A DNA stretch of 64,000 nucleotides, taken from NCBI GenBank assembly GCA_001657395.1, contig LYSY01000002.1, positions 744,001-808,000 on the forward strand, read 5' to 3'. This DNA is from Rhodospirillales bacterium BBD 1991-14 (GTDB taxonomy: Bacteria; Pseudomonadota; Alphaproteobacteria; Kiloniellales; Kiloniellaceae). The position numbers and the translations under genes were made by a program. The notes under the pieces are model-generated. The model worked only from the letters and a program-made list of their open reading frames with translations, was not told where the DNA came from and ran no database searches. Each line of letters opens with the position of its first letter. Positions within the stretch are counted from its first letter, which is position 1. This document shows positions 49,483 through 57,679 of the stretch, piece by piece.

Positions 49483-49965
49483 TCAATCGTAGTGGCGCCC
49501 ATCTTCTTCGAGGATCTCGACCGCACGGTCCCAGGGCAGGGGAATGTCATCGCGCTCCACCTCGAAACGGGCGAAACCGGTTTGACTCAGGGCCGGGAGG
49601 CTTTGTTCGATGGCGGTCTGGTGAACAGTGCTGCCGACGAAGGCGTCCAGATTCGCTTCGTCGATCCACACCGTCATGGTCCAGGCTGTGGCGCCGAAGA
49701 GTTGCCTGCGCAAGGAGTAGCCGATCAAGCCCTGCCGGGACTCGAGCGATGCCTCGACGCGCCGGACATTGGTCCAGAAGCCGGAGCGCTCGCTGCTGTC
49801 ACCCTGCAGGACCGCCTTGGTTATGGCGACGACCACCCGGTCGGGCCCTTCAAGCGTGACCCCCTCTTTCGGGTCGAACCCCGGCCCCTCGAAGGGGGTG
49901 GCGATTGTACAGCCGCCAAGCGCCAGGAGTGACAGAACCGCAATGGTCAGGCGTCGCTTTGGCAT
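49483..49965 (-). CDS. Lipoprotein with ABM-like domain
   Basis: A 160-residue protein with a lipoprotein signal (MPKRRLTIAVLSLLALGGC; lipobox LGGC, lipid-modified Cys19). The mature part contains TAWTMTVWIDEANLDAFVGSTVHQTAIEQSLPAL, reminiscent of the antibiotic-biosynthesis-monooxygenase/DUF3291-type alpha-beta barrel. A true ABM-like fold on an exported lipoprotein would be unusual; the fold call is tentative. GGAGGAG precedes the ATG. It is first in a two-gene unit with the TetR regulator and has two palindromic operators upstream, so it is probably the regulated effector. Confidence 0.75.
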   Translation of the reverse strand: MPKRRLTIAVLSLLALGGCTIATPFEGPGFDPKEGVTLEGPDRVVVAITKAVLQGDSSERSGFWTNVRRVEASLESRQGLIGYSLRRQLFGATAWTMTVWIDEANLDAFVGSTVHQTAIEQSLPALSQTGFARFEVERDDIPLPWDRAVEILEEDGRHYD

Positions 49966-50077
49966 ACTGCGCTCCTCCGCTGTCCCGACCCTGGAAGACT
50001 CAGGGCTTGGCCAATGGCCTTGGTCGCAGGGCGAAGAGGGAATCCGCTGAAAGGGTCCTTCCTAGCGCCTCTCCGAA

Positions 50078-50092
50078 GTTGACAGCGTCAAC
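50078..50092. promoter_or_regulatory. Palindromic operator 1 of the TetR-lipoprotein unit
   Basis: GTTGACAGCGTCAAC is a near-perfect palindrome in the region between the lipoprotein gene (minus) and pncB (plus). Its match to operator 2, 30 bases away centre to centre, suggests paired binding of a dimeric regulator, most simply the neighbouring TetR protein. Confidence 0.75.
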
Positions 50093-50107
50093 ATGATAGA
50101 GGTTGAG

Positions 50108-50122
50108 GTTGACAGTGTCAAC
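50108..50122. promoter_or_regulatory. Palindromic operator 2 of the TetR-lipoprotein unit
   Basis: GTTGACAGTGTCAAC is a perfect palindrome around a central base. It differs from operator 1 by one base, at the tenth position. The TTGACA within each copy could also serve as a -35 element, so bound repressor would compete with RNA polymerase. It contains TGTCAA but is not a PpsR-type TGT-N12-ACA site. Confidence 0.78.
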
Positions 50123-50234
50123 TTTGCGGGTTCAGGGCACATATCTTGATCTGACGCAAGGTCGCCGGGCCGGGGGTTTGCCACCTTTATGAACGGCGCG
50201 GCGGACAGCGAAGCGCCCTGCGAAAGCCCAGCCA

Positions 50235-51581
50235 ATGGCCCATACCAGCCTGCTTCTGACCGATCTCTACGAGCTGAACATGCTCCAGGCCTACCAGCAG
50301 GCGGGCATGGCGGAAACGGCGGACTTCGAGTTCTTTGTGCGCAAACTGCCGCCGGGGCGAAACTTTTTGGTCGCCGCCGGCCTGGAGCAGGTTGTCGCGT
50401 TTCTGGAAAGCGCCGCCTTCACGGATGAAGAGATTGGCTGGCTCGCCACGCAGCCGGGGTTCTCCCGGACGTTCCTGGACAGTCTCTCCGCCCTGCGGTT
50501 CACCGGCGACGTCGATGCCATGCCGGAGGGAACGATCTTCTTCCCTGACGAGCCGATCCTCAGAGTGTCCGCGCCGCTGCCGGAAGCGCAGCTCTTCGAA
50601 ACGCGGATCATAAATCTCCTGCACTTCCAGACGGTCGTGGCCTCCAAGGCGAGCCGCATGGTGCTGGCCGCCGGCCCGATGATGCTGGCGGACTTCGGCC
50701 TGCGGCGCGCGCACGGGGCCGAGGCGGGTCTGCTCGCCGCCCGCGCCAGCTATCTGGCGGGCTTTGCCGGTTCCGCCACTGTCCTGGCGGCACGGCGCTT
50801 CGGCGTGCCGGCTTCGGGGACCATGGCCCATTCCTTCATCCAGGCCCATGACGACGAGGCCCGGGCCTTTGAGCACTTCGCCCGCTCCCGCCACGAGGGG
50901 GTGGTCCTGCTCATCGACACCTACGACACGGAGCTGGCGGCGCGGAAGGTGGTGGCGCTGGCGCCCCGCCTTGCCGCGGAGGGACACGAGTTGAAGGGCG
51001 TGCGCATCGACAGCGGCGACCTGGCCGACCATGCCCGGCGGGTACGGGCGATCCTCGATGACGGCGGTTTGCGCCAGGTGCAGATCTTTGCCAGTGGTGG
51101 CCTTGACGAGTGGGCGCTGCGGCGCCTGGTGGACGCTGGCGCCCCCATCGATGCCTGCGGCGTGGGCACCAGCCTCTCGACCTCGGAGGATGCGCCGGCG
51201 CTCGACTGCGCCTACAAACTGCAGGCCTATGCCGGGCGGGCCAAGCGCAAGCGCTCCGAGGGCAAGGCGACCTGGCCGGGCCGCAAACAGGTCTACCGCC
51301 GCTATGATGCCGGCCGGGTCATGGCGGGCGATCTGCTGACCCTGGTGGATGACCGGGCTGCCGGCGAGGCGCAGCTGCGGCCTGTGATGCGCGGCGGCAA
51401 GCGCCTCGGTCCTGTCCCACGGCTCGACGAGGTTCGTGCCCATGCGGCCGCCGAGCGCGACCGCCTGCCGAAGCACTTGCGAAGCCTTGAACCTGCAGCC
51501 CCCTATCCGGTTGCGGTCTCGCCGGCACTGCGCAGGCTGACCGCTGAGGTCGACCGGGCCGCAGAATCGGCGCCGGCCTGA
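50235..51581 (+). CDS. pncB: Nicotinate phosphoribosyltransferase
   Basis: This 448-residue enzyme recycles nicotinate to nicotinate mononucleotide in NAD salvage. Family features are LLLTDLYELNMLQAYQQAGM at the start, DFGLRRAHGAEAGLLAARASYLAGFAGSATVLA, GTMAHSFIQAHDDEARAF, the phosphoribosyl/nicotinate site GVRIDSGDLADHARRVR and GVGTSLSTSEDAPALDCAYKL. The short spacing before it contains the TetR-like operators, which may or may not influence it. It is not connected with the photosynthesis genes. Confidence 0.94.
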   Translation: MAHTSLLLTDLYELNMLQAYQQAGMAETADFEFFVRKLPPGRNFLVAAGLEQVVAFLESAAFTDEEIGWLATQPGFSRTFLDSLSALRFTGDVDAMPEGTIFFPDEPILRVSAPLPEAQLFETRIINLLHFQTVVASKASRMVLAAGPMMLADFGLRRAHGAEAGLLAARASYLAGFAGSATVLAARRFGVPASGTMAHSFIQAHDDEARAFEHFARSRHEGVVLLIDTYDTELAARKVVALAPRLAAEGHELKGVRIDSGDLADHARRVRAILDDGGLRQVQIFASGGLDEWALRRLVDAGAPIDACGVGTSLSTSEDAPALDCAYKLQAYAGRAKRKRSEGKATWPGRKQVYRRYDAGRVMAGDLLTLVDDRAAGEAQLRPVMRGGKRLGPVPRLDEVRAHAAAERDRLPKHLRSLEPAAPYPVAVSPALRRLTAEVDRAAESAPA

Positions 51582-52240
51582 CAGCCGCGGCCGGGGTTCT
51601 CAGGCTCGCGCCGTTGCCGCCTCTGGGGGCGGATCTGCGGGGCCCCGGGGTGGCGGGGGCGCCGGAGCCACCGGGGCCGCCGGGGCCTGTAACGCTGCGG
51701 CGGTCAGGTCATCTCGGAAGGGATAGGCCACCGTCCTGAGAGCGCCCCTGAGAGCGCCCCTGAGAGCGCCCCTGGGAGCCCTCTGGGGGCGCCAAGTGGC
51801 GGAAACAGCTACATTTGCGCATCGTTCTTGCGGCGAAGGCTAGTCAATTGGCTGCGATGCGTCTAAAAGCAACAAGAGATTAACTTGCCGGATATCTTTG
51901 GGTATGTTGTCGCACCGAGCAGCCCAAAGTATGGAAAGGCCAACAAGAGGGATCTTTTGAGCGGGAAATATCGAGGAGTGGGGGGTTTCCTGTCTTTAAA
52001 TGTGCGTTATCGATTGATGAGTTCGGTAAACGCCCCAAATGGTAGCCTGCTGCCGATCTGCGGCGGCGGCCCATTTATTATGCCTGTCTAATATGCGCCG
52101 CCCTTCTCGCCTTAAGTAATGCGTTGATTGCTTGCAAATGCTCCTGAAGAGGGTGGCCCGACTCCTGATACCTTTGTTTTCCGTAATCCACCCAAATCCA
52201 TGCAACGAAATCGGAAGGAACCCGATTCAGGGATCTGTTG
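51582..52240. other. Intergenic region before the sphingolipid genes
   Basis: About 660 bases without a supported gene. The first part is very GC-rich and holds a 12-base tandem repeat (51735-51782). From about 51840 to 52240 the composition is clearly more AT-rich than the neighbouring genes, which fits promoter DNA for the acyl-AMP ligase operon or a remnant of inserted DNA. Short frames here (for example 51885-52091 on plus) show no recognisable protein features. Confidence 0.6.
51735..51782. repeat. 12-base tandem repeat, about four copies
   Basis: The unit CCTGAGAGCGCC occurs three times in perfect succession (51735-51770), followed by a diverged fourth copy beginning CCTGGGAGCC. It lies in non-coding DNA downstream of pncB. 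Copy number may vary between strains by replication slippage. Confidence 0.85.
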
Positions 52241-54025
52241 ATGATGAATGTTACGGCGTCTATCAATGACGATTTGCCTTTTGTGGTGGCAGAATTTGAC
52301 ACGCTGGTTCAAGGACTAGACTACGCAGCCAGGGGGAACACCGGATACAACTTCTTCTCAGGCAGAGGGGAGGTCGCGCACGTCCTGAGCTACAGGGAGT
52401 TGCGCGAGCGTGCCATCGTCCTTGCACGGCGTTTGGACAAACTGGGCCTTCAGCGCGGTACGCGGGTCGCAATCATCGCAGAGACAGTCCCTGAGTTTCC
52501 GGTCTTCTTTTTCGCCTGTCAGTACTCCGGCCTGATCCCGGTGCCGCTCCCGCTGCCGATCCATCTGGGCAGCCACGAAGCCTACGTCGAACGTCTGCGG
52601 TCCATGATTGCCCGCGCCGGCGCGGAGATCGCCGTTGGCCCCCCCGAACTGATGTCCTTCCTCACGGAAGCCGGCGGCGGCCTGAAGATGATCGGGACGC
52701 CTGCCGATTATGCCGCGCTGCCGGAAACCGGCGGTGATCTGCGGCCCTTTGAAGCCGATGAGCCCTGTTACATCCAATATTCCTCCGGCAGCACCAGTCT
52801 GCCGCGGGGGGTCTTCATTTCCCAACGTGCGATCACCAGCAACGCCCGTGCAATCGGCCAGCACGGCCTCAAGCTGCGCAGCGGAGACCGCAGTGCGTCC
52901 TGGCTGCCGCTGTATCACGACATGGGCTTGGTCGGCTTCTGCCTGACGCCGATGTTGAGCCAGGTGACCGTCGACTACCTGGCAACGAAAAGTTTCGCTC
53001 TGCGCCCGCTGACCTGGTTGAAGCTGATGTCGCGCTACGGCGGCACCATTTCGTTCAGCCCGACCTTCGGGTACGAACTCTGTGTGCGCCGGGGCCTCAA
53101 CGGTTCGGCCAAGGAAATCGACCTCGGGCGCTGGCGGGTTGCCGGCATCGGCGGCGATATGGTCCGCGCCGATATTCTTCACAGTTTCGCCGAAACCTTC
53201 GGGGTTGCCGGGTTTTCGCCCAAGGCTTTCCTGCCGAGCTACGGCCTTGCCGAATCGACGCTGGCGGTGGCCTTTGCGCCTCTGGACACCGGTATCGAGA
53301 TCGACCGGGTCGACCAGGGCCGCTATGCGGGCAACGGGATCGTTACGCCGGTCAAGCGCGGACCGAACGGGTCGAGCCGCAGCGCCCGATCGTTCGTCAG
53401 CTGCGGGACCGCGCTGCCGGATCATGCGGTGGAAATCCGCAGCGAGAAGAACGACAAGCTGCCCGACCATCACGTCGGTCGGATTGTGGTCCGCGGCCCC
53501 AGCGTCATGGATGGCTACTTCGATGACCCGGCGGCGACCGAAGCCGTGAAGACCGAGGACGGCTGGCTGGACACGGGTGACCTGGGCTACATGTCCGGGG
53601 GCAACCTGATCGTGACCGGCCGGCGCAAGGATCTTGTGATCCTGAACGGCCGCAACATCTGGCCGCAGGACGTCGAGTGGGCGGTCGAGGCCTTGGCCGA
53701 CGTGCGCGCAGGCGACGTAGCCTGCTTCTCGGTCATCGAGGGTGACGTCGGCGAGCAGATGGTGGTGATCCTGCAATGCCGCCTGCACGACCCCGTGGCG
53801 CGCGAGCAGCTGCGCAAGCAGGCCGCAGCGACGGTCCGGACGACCTGCGGCGCCGATTGCCGGGTGGTGCTGGTGCCGCCCAAGACCTTGAAGTTCACGT
53901 CCTCCGGCAAGCTCAGCCGCTCTGCGGTCCGCCAGGACTACCTGACCGGCGAAATCGCTGATGTAAGCCATTCGATCAAACAGGTCTCGTCCGCCGTGTC
54001 CGCATCGTCGCAGTCGGGCGATTGA
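52241..54025 (+). CDS. Fatty acyl-AMP ligase / acyl-ACP synthetase of the sphingolipid cluster
   Basis: A 594-residue adenylate-forming enzyme. It has the AMP-binding P-loop YIQYSSGSTSLPRGVFISQ, LPLYHDMGLVGFCL, the A5 motif SYGLAESTLAV, the A7 Asp motif DGWLDTGDLGY, and GRRKDLVILNGRNIWPQDVEWAVE. This resembles fatty acyl-AMP ligases (FadD32 type) that load an acyl carrier protein rather than CoA. It leads the reductase, ACP and serine palmitoyltransferase genes; in Caulobacter a similar enzyme loads the ACP used for sphingolipids. ATG 52241 has AGGGA seven bases upstream. Confidence 0.9.
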   Translation: MMNVTASINDDLPFVVAEFDTLVQGLDYAARGNTGYNFFSGRGEVAHVLSYRELRERAIVLARRLDKLGLQRGTRVAIIAETVPEFPVFFFACQYSGLIPVPLPLPIHLGSHEAYVERLRSMIARAGAEIAVGPPELMSFLTEAGGGLKMIGTPADYAALPETGGDLRPFEADEPCYIQYSSGSTSLPRGVFISQRAITSNARAIGQHGLKLRSGDRSASWLPLYHDMGLVGFCLTPMLSQVTVDYLATKSFALRPLTWLKLMSRYGGTISFSPTFGYELCVRRGLNGSAKEIDLGRWRVAGIGGDMVRADILHSFAETFGVAGFSPKAFLPSYGLAESTLAVAFAPLDTGIEIDRVDQGRYAGNGIVTPVKRGPNGSSRSARSFVSCGTALPDHAVEIRSEKNDKLPDHHVGRIVVRGPSVMDGYFDDPAATEAVKTEDGWLDTGDLGYMSGGNLIVTGRRKDLVILNGRNIWPQDVEWAVEALADVRAGDVACFSVIEGDVGEQMVVILQCRLHDPVAREQLRKQAAATVRTTCGADCRVVLVPPKTLKFTSSGKLSRSAVRQDYLTGEIADVSHSIKQVSSAVSASSQSGD

Positions 54026-54125
54026 CCGGTTGAGGTCACAACGGGGGACGGTCCTCGCAAGGGCCCGGTCCTGTGAGAGGCCCCCGGGAGCCGCGCCCCG
54101 ACTGCAGCGGGAAAGCTGACGGAGC

Positions 54126-55115
54126 ATGACTGAGACCACGCCGGCGCCCGGCTGTGTCGCCCTGACCGGTGCCACCGGCTTCGTCGGTGGTCATATTCTC
54201 CGGCAATTGACAGCCGCCGGCTGGCACGTCAGGGCGCTGACCCGGCGGCAGGGTGGGCTGGGCGAACCGGCGCCCGGCGTGACGCCGGTGACAGGATCGC
54301 TCGAATCGCGGGATGCCTTGGCGGCGCTGGTCGAGGATGCCGACGTTGTGGTGCATTGCGCCGGCCTTGTGGCGGCCCGCCGCTCCAGTGCCTTCGATCA
54401 GGTGAACCGTGGCGGTACGGCCCGCCTGGTCGAGGCTGCCGCCGCCCGGCCGGTGCCCCCCCGGTTCCTGCTCGTCTCGTCCCTGGCGGCGCGCGAGCCA
54501 CAGGTTTCCCCCTACGCCGTCAGCAAGTACCGGGGCGAGGAAGCCCTGCGCAAAGACGGGACCGGGCTGTTCTGGCAGGTTCTGCGGCCGCCGGTCGTCT
54601 ACGGCCCCGGGGATCGCGCCACGCTGGACCTTTTTCGGCAGATTTCCAAGGGTTTCGCGGTGATTCCGCGGACACGCGGGCGGTTTTCGATGATCTATGT
54701 CGAGGACCTTGCCGCCGCTGTCGTGGCGCTGCTGGGGCCCCCGGTACAGAGCGCATCGGGATCGCACACCACGGTTCCACCTGCCTCGGTCCTGGAGATC
54801 GATGACGGCAAGGTCAACGGCTACAGCTGGGCGGAGGTTATTGCGGCGGCCGAGGGCCATCTGGGGCGCAGGGTTCGCAGTTTTGCGGTGCCCCTGGCCG
54901 TGCAGCGCCTCGCGGCGGCGGTCAGCGTCGGCGCTGCTCTGGTGACGGGCAAGGCCCCGGTGCTGTCCCAGGGCAAGGTCAACGAGATCGCGCATCCGGA
55001 CTGGGTCTGCCGGACCAATCGCCTCAACGAGCTTCCGTTCTGGCAGCCGTCCGTCGGCTTCGAGGAGGGTTTGTCAAAGACCCTCGCATGGTATAAGGCT
55101 GCGGGCTGGCTCTAG
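54126..55115 (+). CDS. cerR: NAD-dependent epimerase/dehydratase-type ceramide reductase
   Basis: A 329-residue extended short-chain dehydrogenase. The nucleotide fold is ALTGATGFVGGHILRQL (residues 12-28), the mid-section is DVVVHCAGLVAARRSSAFDQVNRGGT, and the catalytic YxxxK is in SPYAVSKYRGEEAL. RPPVVYGPGDRATLDLFRQISKGF is typical of the family. By synteny with Caulobacter, where an epimerase-like CerR between the acyl-ACP synthetase and the ACP reduces the 3-oxo group of the ceramide intermediate, the same role is inferred. It is 100 bases after the ligase gene and on the same strand. Confidence 0.85.
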   Translation: MTETTPAPGCVALTGATGFVGGHILRQLTAAGWHVRALTRRQGGLGEPAPGVTPVTGSLESRDALAALVEDADVVVHCAGLVAARRSSAFDQVNRGGTARLVEAAAARPVPPRFLLVSSLAAREPQVSPYAVSKYRGEEALRKDGTGLFWQVLRPPVVYGPGDRATLDLFRQISKGFAVIPRTRGRFSMIYVEDLAAAVVALLGPPVQSASGSHTTVPPASVLEIDDGKVNGYSWAEVIAAAEGHLGRRVRSFAVPLAVQRLAAAVSVGAALVTGKAPVLSQGKVNEIAHPDWVCRTNRLNELPFWQPSVGFEEGLSKTLAWYKAAGWL

Positions 55116-55232
55116 GGGACTGTTTCAAGGGCCTGCTTCAAGGTTGGGGAAAGCATTGGGAGTGCGGTCGGACCGGTGAGCAGTGAATCTCAGGCTCTTG
55201 TTCAGGGTCAAACCAAGCAACGAGGTAAACAC

Positions 55233-55493
55233 ATGCAATGGACTGCCGATGAGGTCCATGCGGAGGTGGTTCGGCTGCTCGAGCCGTTTAACCCGCAGTC
55301 CGTCGATCTGCAGGCGGAGACAGACCTTGCCACCGATCTCGGCATGGACTCCGTCGCTGCCATGAATATGGTCATGGAGGTCGAGGACCGCTTTGATATC
55401 GACATCCCCATCAGCCTGCTGCCGGACGTGAAGACGCTGCAGGATCTGGTCGATGCAGTGCTGGCCGAACTGAGCAAGAAGCCGGCCCAATGA
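55233..55493 (+). CDS. Acyl carrier protein of the sphingolipid cluster
   Basis: An 86-residue ACP starting MQWTADEVHAEVVRLLEPF, with the phosphopantetheine-attachment Ser40 in DLGMDSVAAMNMVMEVED. ATG 55233 has GAGG seven bases upstream; the open frame runs further upstream without ACP homology. The stop overlaps the serine palmitoyltransferase start (ATGA), so both are translated together. It is a dedicated ACP, distinct from housekeeping AcpP, and probably delivers the acyl chain to the adjacent Spt. Confidence 0.93.
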   Translation: MQWTADEVHAEVVRLLEPFNPQSVDLQAETDLATDLGMDSVAAMNMVMEVEDRFDIDIPISLLPDVKTLQDLVDAVLAELSKKPAQ

Positions 55494-56704
55494 GTCTGCT
55501 CGACAAATACGACAAGGTCTCCGTGCGCCACCAGCGTCTTCTGTCGTTTGGCCGGGACCCCTTCAACATCTGCATGGATCGGATCGTTTCGGCCACCGAA
55601 GCCGTGATCAACGGCCGGGATGTCATTCTGGTCGGCACGAACAACTATCTGGGCCTGACGTTCGATCCCGACTGCGTCGCCGCGACGGCCGATGCCGTGA
55701 CGCGCGAAGGCACCGGGACGACCGGTTCGCGCATTGCCAACGGCACCTATGCCAGTCATCGCGGTCTCGAGCAGGCGATTGCCGGTTTTCTGGGCCGCCG
55801 TGCGGCGATGGTGTTTCCGACCGGCTATCAGGCCAACCTCGGGATCCTCGCAGGCCTGGCCGGCCCCGAAGACACGATTCTGCTGGATGCAGATTCGCAC
55901 GCCAGCATCTATGACGGCTGCCGCCTGAGCGGTGCCAAGCTCGTCCGTTTCCGGCACAGCTCGCCCGAGGACCTGGACAAACGTCTGTCCCGGCTGAGCG
56001 GAGGAACGGGCGGCACCCTGGTGGTCGTGGAGGGCATCTACAGCATGCTCGGCGATCAGGCGCCGCTGCGCGAGTTTGCCGACGTGAAGCGCCGCCACGG
56101 TGTCGAACTGCTGGTCGACGAAGCGCATTCTCTGGGTGTCTTCGGCGACCGCGGCCGTGGTCTCGTTGAGTCCGCCGGGGTCGAAGAGGACGTCGATTAC
56201 GTTGTCGGCACTTTCAGCAAGAGCCTGGGCGCAGTCGGCGGATTTGGCGCTTCCGATCATCCGGCCTTCGAGCGTCTGCGCTATACGAGCCGGCCGTACA
56301 TGTTCACGGCCTCCTCCTCGCCGTCCACCATCGCCACGGCAATGGCGGCGCTCGACAAGATCCAATCGCGCCCGGAACTGCGCGAGCAGCTCTGGCGCAA
56401 TGCCCGCACCCTCTACGACGGGCTGAAGGACCTCGGTTTCACCATCTGTGCCGAGACGAGTGCGATCATCGCCCTGAAGATGCCGAGCGAAGCGGCGGCG
56501 GTCTACATGTGGAACGCCCTGATGGAAGCCGGAGTCTACGTGAACCTCGCGCTGCCGCCGGGCACGCCGGACGGCAGCTCGCTGCTGCGCTGCAGTCTCT
56601 CTGCGGCGCACACACCCGCTCAGGTCCAGCGCATCTGCGAGATCTTCGGCACCTGCCTGGAAGCATTGAAGGCCTGGCAGGTCACCCAGTCGGCTGCCGA
56701 GTAG
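55490..56704 (+). CDS. spt: Serine palmitoyltransferase
   Basis: A 404-residue PLP-dependent alpha-oxoamine synthase. The PLP lysine is K244 in VGTFSKSLGAVGGFG, the aspartate/histidine pair is in LLVDEAHSLGVFG, and GTNNYLGLTFDP and GTGTTGSRIANGTYASH are conserved. It could be 8-amino-7-oxononanoate synthase or another family member, but coupling to a private ACP, acyl-ACP synthetase and CerR-like reductase argues for serine palmitoyltransferase, the first enzyme of sphingolipid synthesis. It converges on the lipid-kinase/TAM41 operon, ten bases away on the other strand. Confidence 0.9.
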   Translation: MSLLDKYDKVSVRHQRLLSFGRDPFNICMDRIVSATEAVINGRDVILVGTNNYLGLTFDPDCVAATADAVTREGTGTTGSRIANGTYASHRGLEQAIAGFLGRRAAMVFPTGYQANLGILAGLAGPEDTILLDADSHASIYDGCRLSGAKLVRFRHSSPEDLDKRLSRLSGGTGGTLVVVEGIYSMLGDQAPLREFADVKRRHGVELLVDEAHSLGVFGDRGRGLVESAGVEEDVDYVVGTFSKSLGAVGGFGASDHPAFERLRYTSRPYMFTASSSPSTIATAMAALDKIQSRPELREQLWRNARTLYDGLKDLGFTICAETSAIIALKMPSEAAAVYMWNALMEAGVYVNLALPPGTPDGSSLLRCSLSAAHTPAQVQRICEIFGTCLEALKAWQVTQSAAE

Positions 56705-56713
56705 CCGCCTGAT

Positions 56714-57676
56714 CTACCGGAAGGCGCCGCGGCGATAGAGCTGCCAGAACAGAAGCGGGGCCGCCAGCAGAGGGTGGCGGCGCTGCCAGGGGGTCAGGGT
56801 CACCGCCACGCCTGAGTGCCGCTCGATCTTCCATGCCAGATAGTCCGGGCCATCGGCGAAGGTAAAGGCAGCCTTCATCAGCCGCAGAATCGAGAGCAGC
56901 TTGCCCTGGACGCGGCGCAGCCACCACCTGCTTCGGGGCGGGCCGCCCGGTGACGGGCAGGCGTAGCGCGTCGGACCCGCCGGCGCGCCGTCCTGGCCGG
57001 CGACCGCAGGCACCTTCAGCGCCACAAGGGCGGCCTTACCCACGGCCTCGAAGTATCGGCGATTGGCATCGTAGAGATCCTTGACCCGGTCCGGACCTTC
57101 GGCCCGCAACTCCGTGCGATAGGTTTCGCGGAACACGGCCGTCCACAGATCCTCGACCGTGAAGTCACTCTGCATCAGGGCAAGGCCCTCCGTCACCGTG
57201 TGCAGGACCGAGCCGGCGAGGGCCGCTGTCACCTCTGCCCTGACGTCGGCGTTGCGGCTGTAGACGAGGCGGCAAGACTGCGCAAAGCGGGCCCAGAGAT
57301 AGGGATGGAACCAGCGCCCCCCGGCCCCGGCGGCAAAGTCGGCAAGCGAGCAGACGGCGTACTTGGCGCGCACGACGGCGCCCTCCGCATCCCGCGTTTC
57401 CAGGTAATAGACGTTTGGTGGCAGCGCCTGGTTGGCCAGCGCGCTCAGACCGCTGCGGTGAGCGCCAGTATAGCTGTCGACCAGAAGATAGAGGTCCGCA
57501 ATCCGGCCTTCGAGGGTTTCGCTGCCAAGACAGGAGCCATAGAAGAGCGTTGCGGCAACAGCGCCATGCCGCTGTTTTGCGGCTTCCGCGATCGCGGCGA
57601 CAGACCGGGCGACAGACTGGGCGACGGGGCGCTGAACCTCTGCCTGCAGCAGTGCCTCAAGCTCTCCGCCGCTCAT
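56714..57676 (-). CDS. TAM41-like phosphatidate/ceramide-phosphate cytidylyltransferase (predicted)
   Basis: A 320-residue protein that by eye resembles mitochondrial TAM41 (CDP-diacylglycerol synthase). Similar features are the nucleotidyltransferase-type FYGSCLG with acidic strand ADLYLLVD (residues 46-67), NVYYLE, AKYAVCSLADF, WARFAQSCRLVYS, TELRAEGPDRVKDLYDANRRYFE and a C-terminal KLLSILRLMKAAFTFADGPDYLAWKIERHSG amphipathic helix. TAM41 makes CDP-diacylglycerol from phosphatidate. Beside a lipid kinase and a CDP-alcohol phosphotransferase in a sphingolipid cluster, this protein may use ceramide-1-phosphate and CTP. The gene starts three bases after the kinase gene. The fold call is good; the substrate is inferred. 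Confidence 0.75.
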   Translation of the reverse strand: MSGGELEALLQAEVQRPVAQSVARSVAAIAEAAKQRHGAVAATLFYGSCLGSETLEGRIADLYLLVDSYTGAHRSGLSALANQALPPNVYYLETRDAEGAVVRAKYAVCSLADFAAGAGGRWFHPYLWARFAQSCRLVYSRNADVRAEVTAALAGSVLHTVTEGLALMQSDFTVEDLWTAVFRETYRTELRAEGPDRVKDLYDANRRYFEAVGKAALVALKVPAVAGQDGAPAGPTRYACPSPGGPPRSRWWLRRVQGKLLSILRLMKAAFTFADGPDYLAWKIERHSGVAVTLTPWQRRHPLLAAPLLFWQLYRRGAFR

Positions 57677-57679
57677 CGC

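Noticed and set aside
51885-52091. Short plus-strand frame in the AT-rich interval before the acyl-AMP ligase
   Set aside because: No family features and no clear neighbour coupling; left as intergenic.
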